Source: Saprospiraceae bacterium (lineage in GTDB: Bacteria; Bacteroidota; Bacteroidia; Chitinophagales; Saprospiraceae). Taken from it: a stretch of 59,064 nt of DNA. Shown here piece by piece: positions 52,187 through 59,064 of the stretch. Location: assembly GCA_020848995.1 (NCBI GenBank), contig JADLHA010000031.1, positions 1 to 59,064 of the forward strand. The letters are read 5' to 3'. Both the position numbers and the translations under genes were made by a program. Each line of letters begins with the position of its first letter. The first letter of the stretch is position 1. The notes beneath the pieces were generated by a model, which searched no databases, was not told where the DNA came from, and saw only the letters and a program-made list of their open reading frames with translations.

Positions 52187-52218
52187 TTGGATTTCCTGAA
52201 ATCCCGTACATACCTTTG
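52187..52218 (+). promoter_or_regulatory. Promoter of the ABC transporter / GntR operon
   Basis: A TTG at 52187-52189 and TACCTTTG at 52211-52218, 21 bp apart, fit the Bacteroidota promoter consensus. Confidence 0.75.
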
Positions 52219-52219
52219 C

Positions 52220-52243
52220 AGTGTACTAATAAACTAATACACT
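52220..52243 (+). promoter_or_regulatory. Candidate YtrA-type GntR operator (AGTGTA-N12-TACACT)
   Basis: Starting two bases after the -7 box, AGTGTA (52220-52225) and TACACT (52238-52243) form a perfect inverted repeat with a 12-bp, AT-rich, internally repetitive spacer (CTAATAAACTAA). As I recall, the B. subtilis YtrA site is AGTGTA-N13-TACACT. A YtrA-like repressor is encoded as the third gene of this operon, so autoregulation by blocking the start site is expected. Confidence 0.8.
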
Positions 52244-52256
52244 AAAACAAAAATAC

Positions 52257-53075
52257 ATGATTGACGTACGCGACCTGAGATTTGGTTACAAAAAGAAGGC
52301 TGCTCCACTGTTCGAGGGTTTGCACCTGGAAATCGCTCCGGGAACCATCACCGGGATTCTGGGCAAGAACGGTGCGGGCAAAACCACCTTCCTCCGCCTG
52401 GTGTCGGGTTTATTGTTCCCTCAACACGGCAGTGTCCGGATTGACGGAATCGATAGCCGCAACCGCCCGGTCCACCTGCTCGAATCGATGTATTACGTCC
52501 AGGAGGAGTACATTCTTCCCGACGTGAGCATAGAGCGGTACCTGATGATGTACTCCGGTTTTTACCCCAACTGGAGTGACGACAAGTTTGATCAGATCCG
52601 TCAGGCATTTGAACTTCCTCTGCGCAAGCGGCTGAAGGAATTGTCTTTCGGTCAAAAGAAAAAGTTTCTCATCGCCTTTGCATTGTCGACCGGATCAAAG
52701 CTGCTCATCCTCGACGAACCCACCAACGGTCTCGACATTCCTTCTAAAACGGTATTCCGGAAAGTGGTCTCTTCGTCGCTTTCCGAGGACCAGAGCCTGC
52801 TCATTTCGACCCATCAGGTAAAGGATGTCGAAAACCTGTTGGACCGCATCGTCGTAGTAGAAGGGGGGCGCGTGATCTTCAACGAAGAGCTGTTTGCCGT
52901 AGCATCTAAATTCCGCTTCGACTTTCATCCGGGTTCGGCGCTTCCTGAAAAATACCTCTACGCCGAGCCAGTTCCCGGAGGTCACGTCGTCATGTCCGCC
53001 AATGCCGATTCGCAGGCACAAACGGACGTCGACATCGAGATCCTCTTCAACGCGATCATTTCAAATTCCATTTAA
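52257..53075 (+). CDS. ABC transporter ATP-binding protein
   Basis: A 272-residue ATPase. Walker A GILGKNGAGKTT (33-44), Q-loop YYVQEEY (79-85), signature ELSFGQKKKF (128-137, a variant of LSGGQ), Walker B LLILDEPTNGLD (149-160), H-loop LISTHQ (182-187). The C-terminal 70 residues (ELFAVASKFRFDFHPGSALPEKYLYAEPVPGG) are a regulatory-type extension of efflux ABC ATPases. It pairs with the membrane protein 24 bp downstream, as in YtrB-like systems. Start at 52257 lies 14 bp after the operator. Confidence 0.92.
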   Translation: MIDVRDLRFGYKKKAAPLFEGLHLEIAPGTITGILGKNGAGKTTFLRLVSGLLFPQHGSVRIDGIDSRNRPVHLLESMYYVQEEYILPDVSIERYLMMYSGFYPNWSDDKFDQIRQAFELPLRKRLKELSFGQKKKFLIAFALSTGSKLLILDEPTNGLDIPSKTVFRKVVSSSLSEDQSLLISTHQVKDVENLLDRIVVVEGGRVIFNEELFAVASKFRFDFHPGSALPEKYLYAEPVPGGHVVMSANADSQAQTDVDIEILFNAIISNSI

Positions 53076-53098
53076 TCACGCAGTAGAATACCACAACC

Positions 53099-53854
53099 AT
53101 GAATACAACTGTTAGTTTGCAACGCATTGGCTGGCTGAGCAAAAAGGAATTCTTCCAGTCATTTTTGCCCTTTTTTCGCATCATGGGCATCGTTTTCGGG
53201 GCTTTTCTGATCGTGAGTGCGCTCGTCGCCTATTTCAATCCGAACGAAACCTTTGACGTCTCCATCAATATTGCCATTTTCATCTTTGGCTTTGTCTATG
53301 TCGCCAATTCTTTCTCCGAACTGAAAAAACTTCCCACACGGGCCGACTTTCTGATCCTGCCGGCTTCGGCTGGCGAAAAGGTTTTCACCAAGTGGTTGTT
53401 TACGCACGTGTTGTACTGGATTGGCGCATGCATCCTTTTTCTGGTGTACTATCTCTTGTCGGAGTTCATCATAGGATGGATCCTTCAGCGTCCCATTCCC
53501 GATATGCACATGAGCCTTTCGGAGAATTTACGTGGGCTGCATTTTGCAACGATCATCTTCAGCATCTTCTTCTTTGCTGCGGCGACGTTCAACAATGGAG
53601 GATGGTTCAAATTGCTGGCATGGGCAATCGGCGGATTCCTCACCTACATGGCCCTCGTAGCCGCATTCGCATACCTGCTGTTTCCCGAACTTCGCATGGA
53701 CGGAGAGACCATCAATTTCGACGGAAATTTTCCGCTGGATCTGATGATGGAAGATTTCTGGCTCGTGCGCCTCGGGAAATTTTTCATCAGCTACCTGGCT
53801 GCACCTTTCTTCTGGTTCATGAGTTATTTAAAAATTAAAGAAAAGGAGGTCTAG
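53099..53854 (+). CDS. ABC transporter membrane subunit (ABC-2-like)
   Basis: A 251-residue inner-membrane protein with about six hydrophobic helices (for example FRIMGIVFGAFLIVSALVAYF at about 24-44, INIAIFIFGFVYVANSF, WLFTHVLYWIGACILFLVYYLL, LHFATIIFSIFFFAAATF, LLAWAIGGFLTYMALVAAFAYLL and FFISYLAAPFFWFMSYL). No binding-site motif tells the substrate. In homologous operons the pair often serves antibiotic or envelope-stress export. The adjacent ATPase, GntR regulator and GIN-domain protein complete a four-gene unit; start to next gene is 2 bp. Confidence 0.85.
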   Translation: MNTTVSLQRIGWLSKKEFFQSFLPFFRIMGIVFGAFLIVSALVAYFNPNETFDVSINIAIFIFGFVYVANSFSELKKLPTRADFLILPASAGEKVFTKWLFTHVLYWIGACILFLVYYLLSEFIIGWILQRPIPDMHMSLSENLRGLHFATIIFSIFFFAAATFNNGGWFKLLAWAIGGFLTYMALVAAFAYLLFPELRMDGETINFDGNFPLDLMMEDFWLVRLGKFFISYLAAPFFWFMSYLKIKEKEV

Positions 53855-53856
53855 TC

Positions 53857-54240
53857 ATGGAATTCAAAAAATCATTGTCCATTTTCGAACAGATCGGTAT
53901 GTCGGTCCAGGAAAACATCATCAACGAATCATGGAAAGAAGGAGATCGCATCCCTTCGGTCCGCGAATTCGCAACCAACGTCCAGGTAAACCCCAATACC
54001 GTGATGCGATCATACACCCTGCTGCAAGACATGGGAATCCTTGAAAACCGGAGGGGAATCGGATTCTTCGTAGCAAGCGGTGCGCGAAACCGGAGCATTC
54101 AAAGCAGGAAGGACCAGTTTGCCGAGGAATTCCTTCCCGAACTGTTTAAGGCCATCGACCAGCTCGGCATCGGATGGGACGAACTGAAAGCTTATTACTT
54201 CCAATGGAAAAATAAAAACAACCATGAAACTCAGCACTAA
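53857..54240 (+). CDS. GntR family transcriptional regulator (YtrA-like)
   Basis: A 127-residue short GntR protein: winged helix at 1-75 (IFEQIGMSVQENIINESWKEGDRIPSVREFATNVQVNPNTVMRSYTLLQDMGILENRRGIGFFV) followed by a short helical tail of about 50 residues, as in the YtrA subfamily, with no effector domain. The recognition helix reads NPNTVMRSYTLL. Such small regulators repress the ABC operon they sit in. Overlaps the downstream gene by 17 bp. Confidence 0.93.
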   Translation: MEFKKSLSIFEQIGMSVQENIINESWKEGDRIPSVREFATNVQVNPNTVMRSYTLLQDMGILENRRGIGFFVASGARNRSIQSRKDQFAEEFLPELFKAIDQLGIGWDELKAYYFQWKNKNNHETQH

Positions 54241-55027
54241 AATATCCCTCGCCGCCTTGGTTGCGGTAATGCTTACCACGCTGTACATGATGATCGTGGT
54301 CAAAATGGAAATCCGGAAATATTTTGGAGAGATGACCATCGGTAATGGCGTAATGAAAACCTTCGACGTGCCCCTCCAGGATTTCTCAGCAGTCGATGTC
54401 AGCGATTATTTCGACATCCACTGGACCCGGGGCTTGCCACAGGCACGCGTTCAGGTGGACAGCAACCTCATGGAATTCGTCGCCATCAAACAGAATGGAT
54501 CCCACCTGACCATCGAAGTCGACAGCTTACACCGGCTGCGCGCCAAGAAAAGGATCCGGATTGAACTGCAATCTGATAGCTTGGTACAAATCGACCTGCA
54601 GGATTACGTCAACCTGACCGTTCACGACACCTTGCGCCAGAATGAACTCCGCCTGAAAGCCGGCGACTACTGCAACGCAAAATTGACCCTTGAAGTGGCG
54701 CTCCTGAACATTGAATTGGGCGACTTTTCAGACATCCGGGTTGGCGGAACGGCAGCAAACTTCAACGCCACGATGGCAGACCACTCGGACTTCAACGGCA
54801 AAGCGCTCGTCGCAACGAATGCCGAATGCAGCTTACAGGATTTTGCTTCCGCCAGGCTTCGGGTCACCGGGCTGCTCAAAGCGAGCTGCTCAGATCATGC
54901 CGACCTGAGGTATGACGGTCCGGACAGTTTGCGAACAGAAACCCAGGTCACCGACTTTGCCGATATCCGGAAGTCCGAATTTTCGGGTTCCGCTTCCGAT
55001 GACCACCACAAGGGTGAAGGCGATTAA
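54224..55027 (+). CDS. GIN domain (DUF2807) protein
   Basis: 267 residues. One N-terminal membrane segment or signal (about 7-27, ISLAALVAVMLTTLYMMIVVKM), then the GIN/DUF2807 beta-helix-like fold: FDVPLQDFSAVDVSDYFDIHWTRGLPQARVQVDSNLMEFVAIKQNGSHLTIEV, continuing through short repeated rungs (IELGDFSDIRVGG, ATMADHSDFNGKALVATNAECSLQDFASARLRVTG, ASCSDHADLRYDG). Ladders of alternating D, S and hydrophobic residues are visible. The family is common in Bacteroidota envelope proteins and often accompanies regulators. It is the last gene of the ABC/GntR unit, overlapping by 17 bp. Confidence 0.88.
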   Translation: MKLSTKISLAALVAVMLTTLYMMIVVKMEIRKYFGEMTIGNGVMKTFDVPLQDFSAVDVSDYFDIHWTRGLPQARVQVDSNLMEFVAIKQNGSHLTIEVDSLHRLRAKKRIRIELQSDSLVQIDLQDYVNLTVHDTLRQNELRLKAGDYCNAKLTLEVALLNIELGDFSDIRVGGTAANFNATMADHSDFNGKALVATNAECSLQDFASARLRVTGLLKASCSDHADLRYDGPDSLRTETQVTDFADIRKSEFSGSASDDHHKGEGD

Positions 55028-55325
55028 TGCAAAAAACAGAATAAAATATTGTTTTGATCACTCATTGATCGACTTTTGAAAATTTAATTTAACAAATATT
55101 TAAAAACAAAAAATAAAAAACAAGTTCTCCATGAAAACATTTGCTTCCGTGCAACGTTCCCATTACAACCGAATCATTAGTGCAAAACCCGCCGGTTCTG
55201 CCGGACAAAGGCCCGGATCTTCCTTGCGCTCTGAAGGTGGCGCAGTGGACCTCCGGTTGCCACCCCGGGAGGGGTTCGTTGAGCAGGTGGGGGCGCAGAA
55301 TTCAAAAAACACTAAAACCCAGTAT

Positions 55326-56075
55326 ATGAATCAGTATCTTACCATGTTCAGCCTCAAGTTGGCTCTGCTAACCGCATTCCTGATTGCCGGGCTCCGGTCT
55401 GCAAGCGCTACGGAGCAGTTTCCCGGATGGCCGGAGTCTTTAGAGCTCCGTTTTTCTACCATCCAATGTAAGGGAAAAGACGTGGCAAGTCCGGTGCTCT
55501 ACACTGCTGAAACCGAGCGGCTGACCTACTTTTTTATGATGACGGGGTTTGCGGTTCGCCTTCCCGAAATTCCCGTTGACGACGCGACGGGAGGATTCGA
55601 AGCGGGTCCCAGGGTTGAATTGCAGTGGGAAGGCCTCAACCCACAAATGGACATCGTGGGAGCTGACGAATTCAAAGCCCGCAAATCCAGCATAGCGGTG
55701 CGGGACTGCGTTGAAAAGCAGTATCGTAAACTGTATTACAACCAGCTGTATCCCGGCATCGACCTGATGTACGCGGATCGTGCCGACCAGCTCGAGATGG
55801 ATTTTTACGTCGAGGCGGGATTTGATTACCGTTCCATTCAGTTTCGTGCCGACGACGCTGCGGTCCTCACTCTCGGTCCCGGAGGAAAGCTGCAGATCCG
55901 TCTTGGCGACTCGGTGGTGGCTATTGAAAGACCTTTGGTGGTTCAGGATGGCAAACCCCTCGCCGCAAACTGGGAGCTCTCGGGTCAACAGGTAAGCCTT
56001 CACATCCCTTCGGCAGATCCGGAGAGGGCGTTGCGGATTCAGACCTTCCTCGGCAATGCACTTCAGCGCATCTGA
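55326..56075 (+). CDS. Secreted protein with a DUF7948-like domain, without SBBP repeats
   Basis: 249 residues if started at the ATG at 55326, which gives the signal peptide MNQYLTMFSLKLALLTAFLIAG..SASA. The mature part has the pattern KLYYNQLYPGIDLMYADRADQLEMDFYVEAGFDYRSIQF and IRLGDSVVAIERPLVVQDGKPL, as in the N-terminal domain (DUF7948) of SBBP beta-propeller proteins. The usual propeller and T9SS tail are missing, so it is either a stand-alone domain or a truncated protein. An in-frame ATG at 55131 would add 65 residues of atypical, arginine/glycine-rich sequence upstream; 55326 is preferred. A strong terminator follows 58 bp after the stop. Confidence 0.7.
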   Translation: MNQYLTMFSLKLALLTAFLIAGLRSASATEQFPGWPESLELRFSTIQCKGKDVASPVLYTAETERLTYFFMMTGFAVRLPEIPVDDATGGFEAGPRVELQWEGLNPQMDIVGADEFKARKSSIAVRDCVEKQYRKLYYNQLYPGIDLMYADRADQLEMDFYVEAGFDYRSIQFRADDAAVLTLGPGGKLQIRLGDSVVAIERPLVVQDGKPLAANWELSGQQVSLHIPSADPERALRIQTFLGNALQRI

Positions 56076-56132
56076 TGAACCTGCCCGTCAGGACGCAAAG
56101 ACCAAGATAATTCGAAAGGTGTAGTTTCAAAG

Positions 56133-56168
56133 GCGGGCCGCCCCTGCGGTCCGCTTTTGGTTTTTTAT
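56133..56168 (+). terminator. Intrinsic terminator after the DUF7948-like gene
   Basis: GCGGGCCGC (56133-56141) pairs with GCGGTCCGC (56146-56154) with one G-T wobble and loop CCCT, and is followed by TTTTGGTTTTTTATT. It lies 58 bp after the stop of the DUF7948-like gene and ends just before the convergent prfC. Confidence 0.85.
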
Positions 56169-56199
56169 TGCGACCCTGAATTCAGCTTGCCCTATCCAT

Positions 56200-57783
56200 T
56201 CAGGACAATTCGTTGCTCGTGTGAAATTGAACGTTTGGGAAGTTTTCCTGCGCCAGTTTGAGTGTCCACGCGCTTTCGGCCAAAAAGACGAGCTTGCCAT
56301 CTTTGTCTCTTGCAAGGTCCTTTTTCCGCCGCAACATGAATTCCTGAAGTTGTTGCGGATCTTGAGAAGAAACCCAGCAGGCCTTGTGAAGTTGCACCGT
56401 CTCGTAGCTGCAGGTGGCTCCATATTCGTGTTCAAGGCGGTATTGGATCACGTCAAATTGCAGGGCGCCGACGACGCCGATGATCTTGCGTTGGTTATCC
56501 TCGCGCACAAAAAGTTGGGCTACGCCCTCGTCCATCAGTTGGTCGAGCCCTTTGGCAAACTGTTTGAATTTGGAAGGGTCGGCGTTGTTTACGTAGCGGA
56601 AGATCTCCGGCGAAAAACGGGGAATCCCTTTGAAATGCAGTGATTCTCCTTCCGTCAATCCGTCTCCGATCTTAAAATTGCCCGTGTCGAACAAACCAAC
56701 GACATCTCCTGGGTAGGCTTCGTCGACGATTTCTTTTTTTGCAGCCATAAAGGCCGTTGGATTTGCAAACCGGAGTTGGCGTTCGAGCCGGACATGGTGG
56801 TAATTTTCATTTCTGCGAAAGACGCCGGAGCACACCCTGAAAAAGGCGATGCGGTCGCGGTGCCGTGGGTCCATGTTGGCGTGGATTTTAAAGACAAATC
56901 CCGTCATGGCTTCCTCCTCCGGCCGGACCCAGCGCTCTTCAGTCTCCCTGGGCAAAGGGCCCGGGGCGATTTCTACAAAGCAGTCGAGCAACTCCCGCAC
57001 CCCAAAGTTGTTTACGGCGCTGCCGTAGAAAACGGGGCTCAGCTTGCCGTCGAGGTAATCCTGGGTAGAAAATTTGGGATACACCGCAGTCACCGTCTCG
57101 ACATCGTGAAGGAAAGATTCATGGGCGCGTTGGCCGATGAGTTGGGAAAAACGCTCGTCCCGCAGGTCTTCCACAGCGACGACGTCTTCTCCTTCTTGTT
57201 TCCCATGGGGGCGGAAATGAATAAACTTCCCTTCGTAAAGACTGTATACGCCACGAAAGCTTTGGCCCATACCAACGGGCCAGGATAGGGGAGTACAGTG
57301 CAGTCCGAGTTTGAGTTCGATCTCGTCGAGCAGGTCGAATGCATCTTTTCCTTCGCGGTCCAGTTTGTTGATGAAGACGATGATGGGCGTTTTGCGCATC
57401 CGGCACACCTGTACCAGTTTTTCCGTTTGTTCTTCAACCCCTTTGGCGACGTCGATCACCACGATGGCGCTGTCGACGGCCGTAAGGGTTCGGTAGGTAT
57501 CTTCTGCAAAATCTTTGTGGCCGGGGGTGTCGAGGATGTTGACCTGCAAATCCCGGTAAGGAAAGGACATGACGGAGGTCGCTACCGAGATGCCCCGCTG
57601 CCTCTCGATGTCCATGAAGTCGGAGGTGGCGTGTTTCCGTATTTTATTCGACTTGACGGCTCCTGCAGTCTGGATGGCACCTCCAAACAGCAGCAATTTT
57701 TCGGTGAGCGTAGTTTTTCCCGCATCGGGATGGCTCACGATGCCGAAGGTCCGCCTTCTCTGCATTTCGCTATGGTGTTCCAT
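56200..57783 (-). CDS. prfC: Peptide chain release factor 3
   Basis: A 527-residue translational GTPase that recycles RF1/RF2 after termination. G1 [24 protein letters not shown] (near residue 15), [25 protein letters not shown] (switch I, RF3-type), [16 protein letters not shown] (G3), [20 protein letters not shown] (G4). RF3-specific C-terminal blocks include [38 protein letters not shown] and [22 protein letters not shown] minus-strand -7 box TACCTTTG lies 9 bp before the ATG. Monocistronic. Confidence 0.97.
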   Translation of the reverse strand: MEHHSEMQRRRTFGIVSHPDAGKTTLTEKLLLFGGAIQTAGAVKSNKIRKHATSDFMDIERQRGISVATSVMSFPYRDLQVNILDTPGHKDFAEDTYRTLTAVDSAIVVIDVAKGVEEQTEKLVQVCRMRKTPIIVFINKLDREGKDAFDLLDEIELKLGLHCTPLSWPVGMGQSFRGVYSLYEGKFIHFRPHGKQEGEDVVAVEDLRDERFSQLIGQRAHESFLHDVETVTAVYPKFSTQDYLDGKLSPVFYGSAVNNFGVRELLDCFVEIAPGPLPRETEERWVRPEEEAMTGFVFKIHANMDPRHRDRIAFFRVCSGVFRRNENYHHVRLERQLRFANPTAFMAAKKEIVDEAYPGDVVGLFDTGNFKIGDGLTEGESLHFKGIPRFSPEIFRYVNNADPSKFKQFAKGLDQLMDEGVAQLFVREDNQRKIIGVVGALQFDVIQYRLEHEYGATCSYETVQLHKACWVSSQDPQQLQEFMLRRKKDLARDKDGKLVFLAESAWTLKLAQENFPNVQFHTSNELS

Positions 57784-57791
57784 GGGCGGCG

Positions 57792-57799
57792 CAAAGGTA
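57792..57799 (-). promoter_or_regulatory. -7 box of prfC
   Basis: TACCTTTG on the minus strand, 8 bp before the prfC start codon; the transcript leader would be only a few nucleotides. Confidence 0.6.
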
Positions 57800-57973
57800 G
57801 CAGAAGGCCTTCAAAATCAAAGGGTACCGGCGACATGGAATTCCCGGAAATCCGTCTTGGAGCACGAACCCAAAAGCTGTAGCGACAAATTGCCAGTTAC
57901 CGGGCATGCATTCACTGGAGCAAGGGTTAGGTTCCGGGGGCTTCAGGTCGAGAATCGTATGCTTAAGAAAGCA

Positions 57974-57981
57974 TAACTTTG
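57974..57981 (+). promoter_or_regulatory. -7 box of the OmpA-like gene
   Basis: TAACTTTG, 101 bp before the ATG at 58082, within the roughly 300-bp gap between prfC and the OmpA-like gene (57784-58081) that is otherwise empty. Confidence 0.5.
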
Positions 57982-58081
57982 CCGCGTTTTAGGGCCATCC
58001 TGGCTTCTTGCTTCGGTGTTCAACCGGCGGAGAGTATCAGACCAGGTGACTCGCCCGGAGCATGGCAAAAAAGGGATAAAC

Positions 58082-58777
58082 ATGGAAAGAACCTATGGAT
58101 GGTGGATTTGGGTAATCGGTTGCGGAGTCGTCATTGGCCTGCTCTGGATGCGGATCGGCTCCTGCCGCGATTCAGAATTGGCAGATCGCGCCAACCAGGC
58201 GATGTGGGGGTATACGGCACCCATTGATTCAGCAGCCTACAAGATCGAGGAGGCCCGCAAGCGCGCTGCCGCGATCTACGATTCGGCGGCAATGGCCTTC
58301 CGCGACGGATGGACGGCACTTGGGAACCCAATCAATGTTCGCATCGACACGGTCAACCGCAGTATTCCCGCCAAGGGCATAGAGGTCGTGATGCTCGAGT
58401 GGATCGCAAAGGCCATCAAAACCCAGACGGGCGATGCCTGGTTTACGATGGATCGCGTGCTTTTTAACTCGGGTACTGCCGAAATCAATGCCGTGTCTGA
58501 AGAGCAGCTCGATAACCTCGCCCTCATACTCCGGACCCATCCGCGTTTTATGGTTGAAATCGCCTCGCACGACCTTAGCTCACAGGATCCTGAAGCCAAC
58601 CGCAAATTGTCGCAACTGCGCTCGGAGGCCATCCTCCAGGCCTTGCTGGGCCGTGGTGTCGATATAAACCGGTTGACGATAGCAAACTTGGTCTCAGAAC
58701 TTCCGGGTGCACAGGATCCCAAAATGGAAGGACAAGCACCCATTCACCAGAACCAATTGCACCTGTTGTGGAAATAG
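58082..58777 (+). CDS. OmpA-family C-terminal domain protein
   Basis: A 231-residue protein with one N-terminal membrane segment (about 5-24, YGWWIWVIGCGVVIGLLWM), a helical linker with repeated Ala/Arg (KIEEARKRAAAIYDSAAMAF), and a C-terminal OmpA-like peptidoglycan-binding domain: DRVLFNSGTAEINAVSEEQLDNLALILRTHPRFMVEIASHDLSSQDPEANRKLSQLRSEAILQALLGRGVDINRL. The F.SG...I and the N..LS..RS...L pattern match. The usual TD motif is changed to SHDLS. The protein probably anchors to peptidoglycan from the inner membrane. The ATG at 58082 starts right before the anchor. Confidence 0.8.
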   Translation: MERTYGWWIWVIGCGVVIGLLWMRIGSCRDSELADRANQAMWGYTAPIDSAAYKIEEARKRAAAIYDSAAMAFRDGWTALGNPINVRIDTVNRSIPAKGIEVVMLEWIAKAIKTQTGDAWFTMDRVLFNSGTAEINAVSEEQLDNLALILRTHPRFMVEIASHDLSSQDPEANRKLSQLRSEAILQALLGRGVDINRLTIANLVSELPGAQDPKMEGQAPIHQNQLHLLWK

Positions 58778-58802
58778 TTTTGCGATGAGCAGTCTGTTAA
58801 GC

Positions 58803-58950
58803 TAAAGGGCACTTCTAAAAACCCCCTATTGCGCCAGCCAGCCCGCTTAGGCCCACGCGCTCAATGAATTTAGCTTCACAATTCTTCGTTGCAGCTCAGT
58901 CAGTTATCGCTCCACATAGCTTCCTTCGCTGCGCCTCGGCTTGTTTTGCT
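58803..58950. mobile_element. MITE-like element, left end type 1 and core
   Basis: The left end TAAAGGGCACTTCTAAAAAC is followed by CCCCTATTGCGCCAGCCAGC and the core (CAATGAATTTAGCTTCACAA near 58864-58883; CAGTCAGTTATCGCTCCACA near 58898-58917). Where the right end CATTCTGGCATC would be expected, a second element begins instead. It lies 26 bp after the OmpA-like gene. Confidence 0.8.
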
Positions 58951-59064
58951 TGGGGGCTGCCTCCCTCCACTCCCTGCTGCGCCAGCCAGCCCGCACAGGC
59001 TCACGCGCTCAATGAATTTAGCTTCACAATCCTTCGTTGCAGCTCAGTCAGTTATCGCTCCACA
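58951..59064. mobile_element. MITE-like element, left end type 2 and core (cut by window edge)
   Basis: The left end reads GGGCTGCCTCCCTCCACTCC (58954-58973) then CTGCTGCGCCAGCC and the same core as before, almost base for base. GGGCTGCCTCCCTCCACTCC is the reverse complement of the GGAGTGGAGGGAGGCAGCCC motif of the tandem array at 31-237. So the family has two interchangeable end sequences. The copy is cut by the end of the window. Confidence 0.8.

Overview
The window looks like chromosomal DNA of a member of the Bacteroidota, most likely near the Saprospiria. Support comes from many Bacteroidota-type -7 promoter boxes (TAnnTTTG) with few Shine-Dalgarno sequences, a type IX secretion (T9SS) C-terminal sorting domain at 27427-29394, an iodotyrosine-deiodinase-like flavoprotein at 30213-30878 of a kind known from Haliscomenobacter, a DUF7948-type domain protein at 55326-56075, and the general protein content. 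Base composition is moderate, with AT-rich islands and repeat-rich islands. The lineage is an inference from these traits, not from a marker gene tree.

Layout. 1-280: the right half of a dispersed repeat, ending in a tandem array. 322-7398: a RhuM/Fic-like protein, an AT-rich gap, an ArsR-type regulator, TsaB and an S41 protease, two peptide-type ABC permeases and a small lipoprotein. 7521-9633: HU and a large unknown protein. 9691-15413: a complete phosphate-uptake operon (porin, PstS, PstC, PstA, PstB, PhoU) behind a candidate Pho box. The PstC here carries a PstS-like segment in its first periplasmic loop. 15518-20757: a vanadium-haloperoxidase-like secreted protein, a LytTR response regulator and a hybrid histidine kinase with receiver and Hpt domains. 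20900-25520: SerC, a zinc metallopeptidase and a sigma factor / probable anti-sigma / outer-membrane protein module. 25521-26304: a gene-free cluster of hairpins and a 188-bp MITE-like element with terminal inverted repeats.

26305-46935 is mostly housekeeping and metabolism: QueG, a T9SS cargo protein, an SDR enzyme, the deiodinase-like enzyme, a WD40 protein, Dcd, Kup, a DUF4197 lipoprotein, Kmo and KynU (kynurenine degradation), a Xer recombinase, MtgA, CutC, SodB, an EamA exporter, a peroxiredoxin, ClpS followed by Aat (both halves of the bacterial N-degron pathway), FolC, UbiX and a phosphopantetheinyl transferase. 47369-48432 is a second repeat island. It holds tRNA-Pro(CGG) and tRNA-Thr(CGT), separated by about 300 bp of G-rich GGGTGT-type low-complexity DNA with recurring short hairpins. 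48433-58777: an ECF sigma factor, UvrA, an ABC transporter operon with its own GntR/YtrA-type regulator and an excellent candidate operator, a DUF7948 protein, release factor 3 and an OmpA-like protein. 58803-59064 is the same dispersed repeat that opens the window, so the window is bounded by two copies.

The most unusual items are the PstC/PstS chimera, the modular repeat family with two interchangeable end types, the hairpin repeat module found in both islands in opposite orientation, and the YtrA-type operator. No CRISPR array, prophage or transposase gene was seen.
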